From NCBI GenBank assembly GCA_028275165.1, contig JAQCNF010000191.1, positions 1 to 35,557 of the forward strand: a DNA stretch of 35,557 nucleotides, read 5' to 3'. Below are positions 34,533 to 35,557 of the stretch, in pieces. Both the position numbers and the translations under genes were made by a program. Position 1 is the first letter of the stretch, and every line of letters starts with the position of its first letter. This stretch comes from Haloquadratum sp. Lineage in GTDB: Archaea > Halobacteriota > Halobacteria > Halobacteriales > Haloferacaceae. The notes below the pieces were generated by a model, which did no database searches, was not told the origin of the DNA, and saw only the letters and a list, made by a program, of their open reading frames with translations.

Positions 34533-35326
34533 TTGCTTGAGTGCAGAATTACGCTCATCGCAATCATCTGAGTGATAGCAATCGGAGCTGATGGAACCAG
34601 CTGTTAATAATCATTAAGAGCGCTCATCCGCCTTCCTCAGCGAGCGGCGAAGCCGCGAGAGGGGATACAGCGCCTGCACGGGTTAGTTAGACGTTTCCCC
34701 GCCACGTTTACTCCCTCTGCGGCCAAACAAGATAGTGTGAAGTTCACTCTGTCTCAGATGGTGTTCAACTGCGACACCAAGCGCACACTATTGTCTCGAG
34801 TGTCCAACAGGCACGAGTAGGACACTCCGAAGCACGTCTTGAGGGAAGTCGCCTGTGGAGTCTGGAATCGCTGTGCCTACGTTGAGTATAAACCCCGACA
34901 CAGAAACAGGAAGCCCTGTCCTCAACAGGCGAAGCGAGAGCGCGGTAGGTCAGAGCCGCTCACAAATCAGTATTAATCTACTATTATTCTCCTGGGGTTC
35001 AAGCCGTGAGCCTCCCGCCCGGTGTTCACTGAGCAGGTCAATTTGATTGGTGAGTGTCTCAGATTTACTGGACAGTCGGTCCTGCACAGAGCCGATACTC
35101 GTCCCCACGAAGGGCTTCGGTCTCACGGCTATCGGCATACCCTCATTTTGAGTATCGTCTAAACCTGTGGCGCATGCCGAGTCAACTGCCAGTTGTCCAT
35201 GCACCCCTCTTCTCACCTAACGGCGGTCTGAGCAGTTCAATCGTCGGAGCTGGTTGGAAAAAGTCATCAATATTCTCCCTGGATTTGTATGAGCTCAACA
35301 ACGAGTTGAGCCACGTGGCTTCACAT
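34533..35326. other. Gene-poor region with insertion-element debris
   Basis: About 800 bases without a convincing gene. Near 34641-34657 is a GC-rich hairpin (gcggc/gccgc, GAA loop, 34644-34656) like those in haloarchaeal element ends. The plus-strand frame around 34840-34960 reads IAVPTLSINPDTETGSPVLN..., reminiscent of the C-terminal extension of haloarchaeal TnpB, so part of this is probably a relic. A minus-strand frame at 34950-35216 (88 codons, SVQDRLSSKSETLTNQIDLLSEH, coiled-coil-like) might be a small gene or a relic; it starts with GTG one codon after a stop and has no recognised domain. Confidence 0.45.
34950..35216 (-). CDS. Possible small hypothetical protein, 88 residues
   Basis: GTG-started frame ending in RLILICERL. 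A central segment (RLSSKSETLTNQIDLLSEH) is amphipathic and could form a short coiled coil. It lacks the strongly acidic composition of nearby proteins, and it may be a decayed remnant rather than a gene. No motif is recognised. Confidence 0.25.
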   Translation of the reverse strand: MRRGVHGQLAVDSACATGLDDTQNEGMPIAVRPKPFVGTSIGSVQDRLSSKSETLTNQIDLLSEHRAGGSRLEPQENNSRLILICERL

Positions 35327-35557
35327 TTATACGAGTAGCTCCCAGTCATCAACAATCAACCCAGTTACTCCGTTGTGAATAAGGTTTTTAGCCCTCTGGT
35401 TAGTCTGTACACGCCACGCGTTCACAGCATATCCAGAGTTAAGACAGCGAGTGATACGCTCAGGTGTTAAGATATCAGCTGCTGGATGGATAGCTGTACA
35501 CTCAGGTGGTTGATCAAGAATAGCATCAGACCATGAGGCAATGATCAAGGCAGTTTG
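35327..35557 (-). CDS. Glycerophosphodiester phosphodiesterase, C-terminal part
   Basis: The frame is open to the window edge, so the N-terminus lies beyond it. The visible 76 residues have the C-terminal half of a GDPD TIM barrel: AIHPAADILTPERI, SGYAVNAWRVQTNQ and NGVTGLIVDDWELLV, where VNAWxV and the acidic D-D are typical. The family splits glycerophosphodiesters to sn-glycerol 3-phosphate and an alcohol, using a metal; it would be cytoplasmic unless a signal peptide exists upstream. The end at 35327 is a normal stop. Assignment to this family is good even from the fragment. Confidence 0.85.
   Translation of the reverse strand, partial: QTALIIASWSDAILDQPPECTAIHPAADILTPERITRCLNSGYAVNAWRVQTNQRAKNLIHNGVTGLIVDDWELLV

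Noticed and set aside
1-35557. tRNA, rRNA or other structured RNA genes
   Set aside because: I saw no cloverleaf-like or rRNA-like stretch when reading both strands; faint similarities were not supported.

Overview
The window looks like chromosomal DNA from a haloarchaeon, most probably Haloquadratum or a close relative. That is an inference from three things: the proteins are acidic and haloarchaeal in type (archaeal ProRS, aCPSF1/FttA, KH-MBL-beta-CASP architecture, small CxxC zinc proteins), the base composition is unusually AT-rich for this group, and transcription signals are archaeal (TATA-like boxes about 27 nt before start codons, mostly without leaders). I could not run a database search.

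Layout. 1-3164: the 3' part of a large cell-surface protein with Ig-like regions, a Pro-Thr stalk and a C-terminal membrane anchor. 3293-10441: housekeeping metabolism, with an HD phosphohydrolase, glutamate synthase large subunit and prolyl-tRNA synthetase. 10442-11359: a long region without a convincing gene that carries the promoter and long leader of the next gene. 11360-13849: the transcription-termination nuclease aCPSF1/FttA, then a convergent PAP2 phosphatase. About 13935-15640: a decayed, GC-richer IS200/IS605 element (tnpA plus tnpB), whose tnpA is split by a 49-bp double-hairpin insertion. 15670-16992: a YdjM-like membrane hydrolase, a universal stress protein and a small zinc-finger ORF. 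About 17215-17745: a transposase relic.

17810-21869 is a minus-strand run of ATP-dependent DNA ligase, MBL exonuclease and acetamidase/formamidase; the first two are probably a functional DNA-repair pair. 22104-26878 holds MsrA, a DUF1643 protein, a MATE exporter, a histidine phosphatase, a small zinc ribbon and an SDR oxidoreductase. 27170-27762 is a truncated second tnpB. 28003-31083 encodes a 1026-residue FAD/Fe-S dehydrogenase of the D-lactate/glycolate type. 31364-34532 holds a 58-residue zinc protein, a methyltransferase, an amidase and a membrane metalloprotease-like protein. 34533-35326 is gene-poor with likely insertion-element debris, and the window ends in the C-terminus of a glycerophosphodiester phosphodiesterase.

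Most genes are single transcription units with housekeeping roles, and the accessory content is insertion-element debris. I found no CRISPR array, tRNA, rRNA, defence island or prophage. The points most worth following up are the hairpin insertion in tnpA, the perfect inverted repeat against the gltB TATA box, the ligase-exonuclease pair, the long leader of aCPSF1 and the cluster of tiny zinc-finger proteins.
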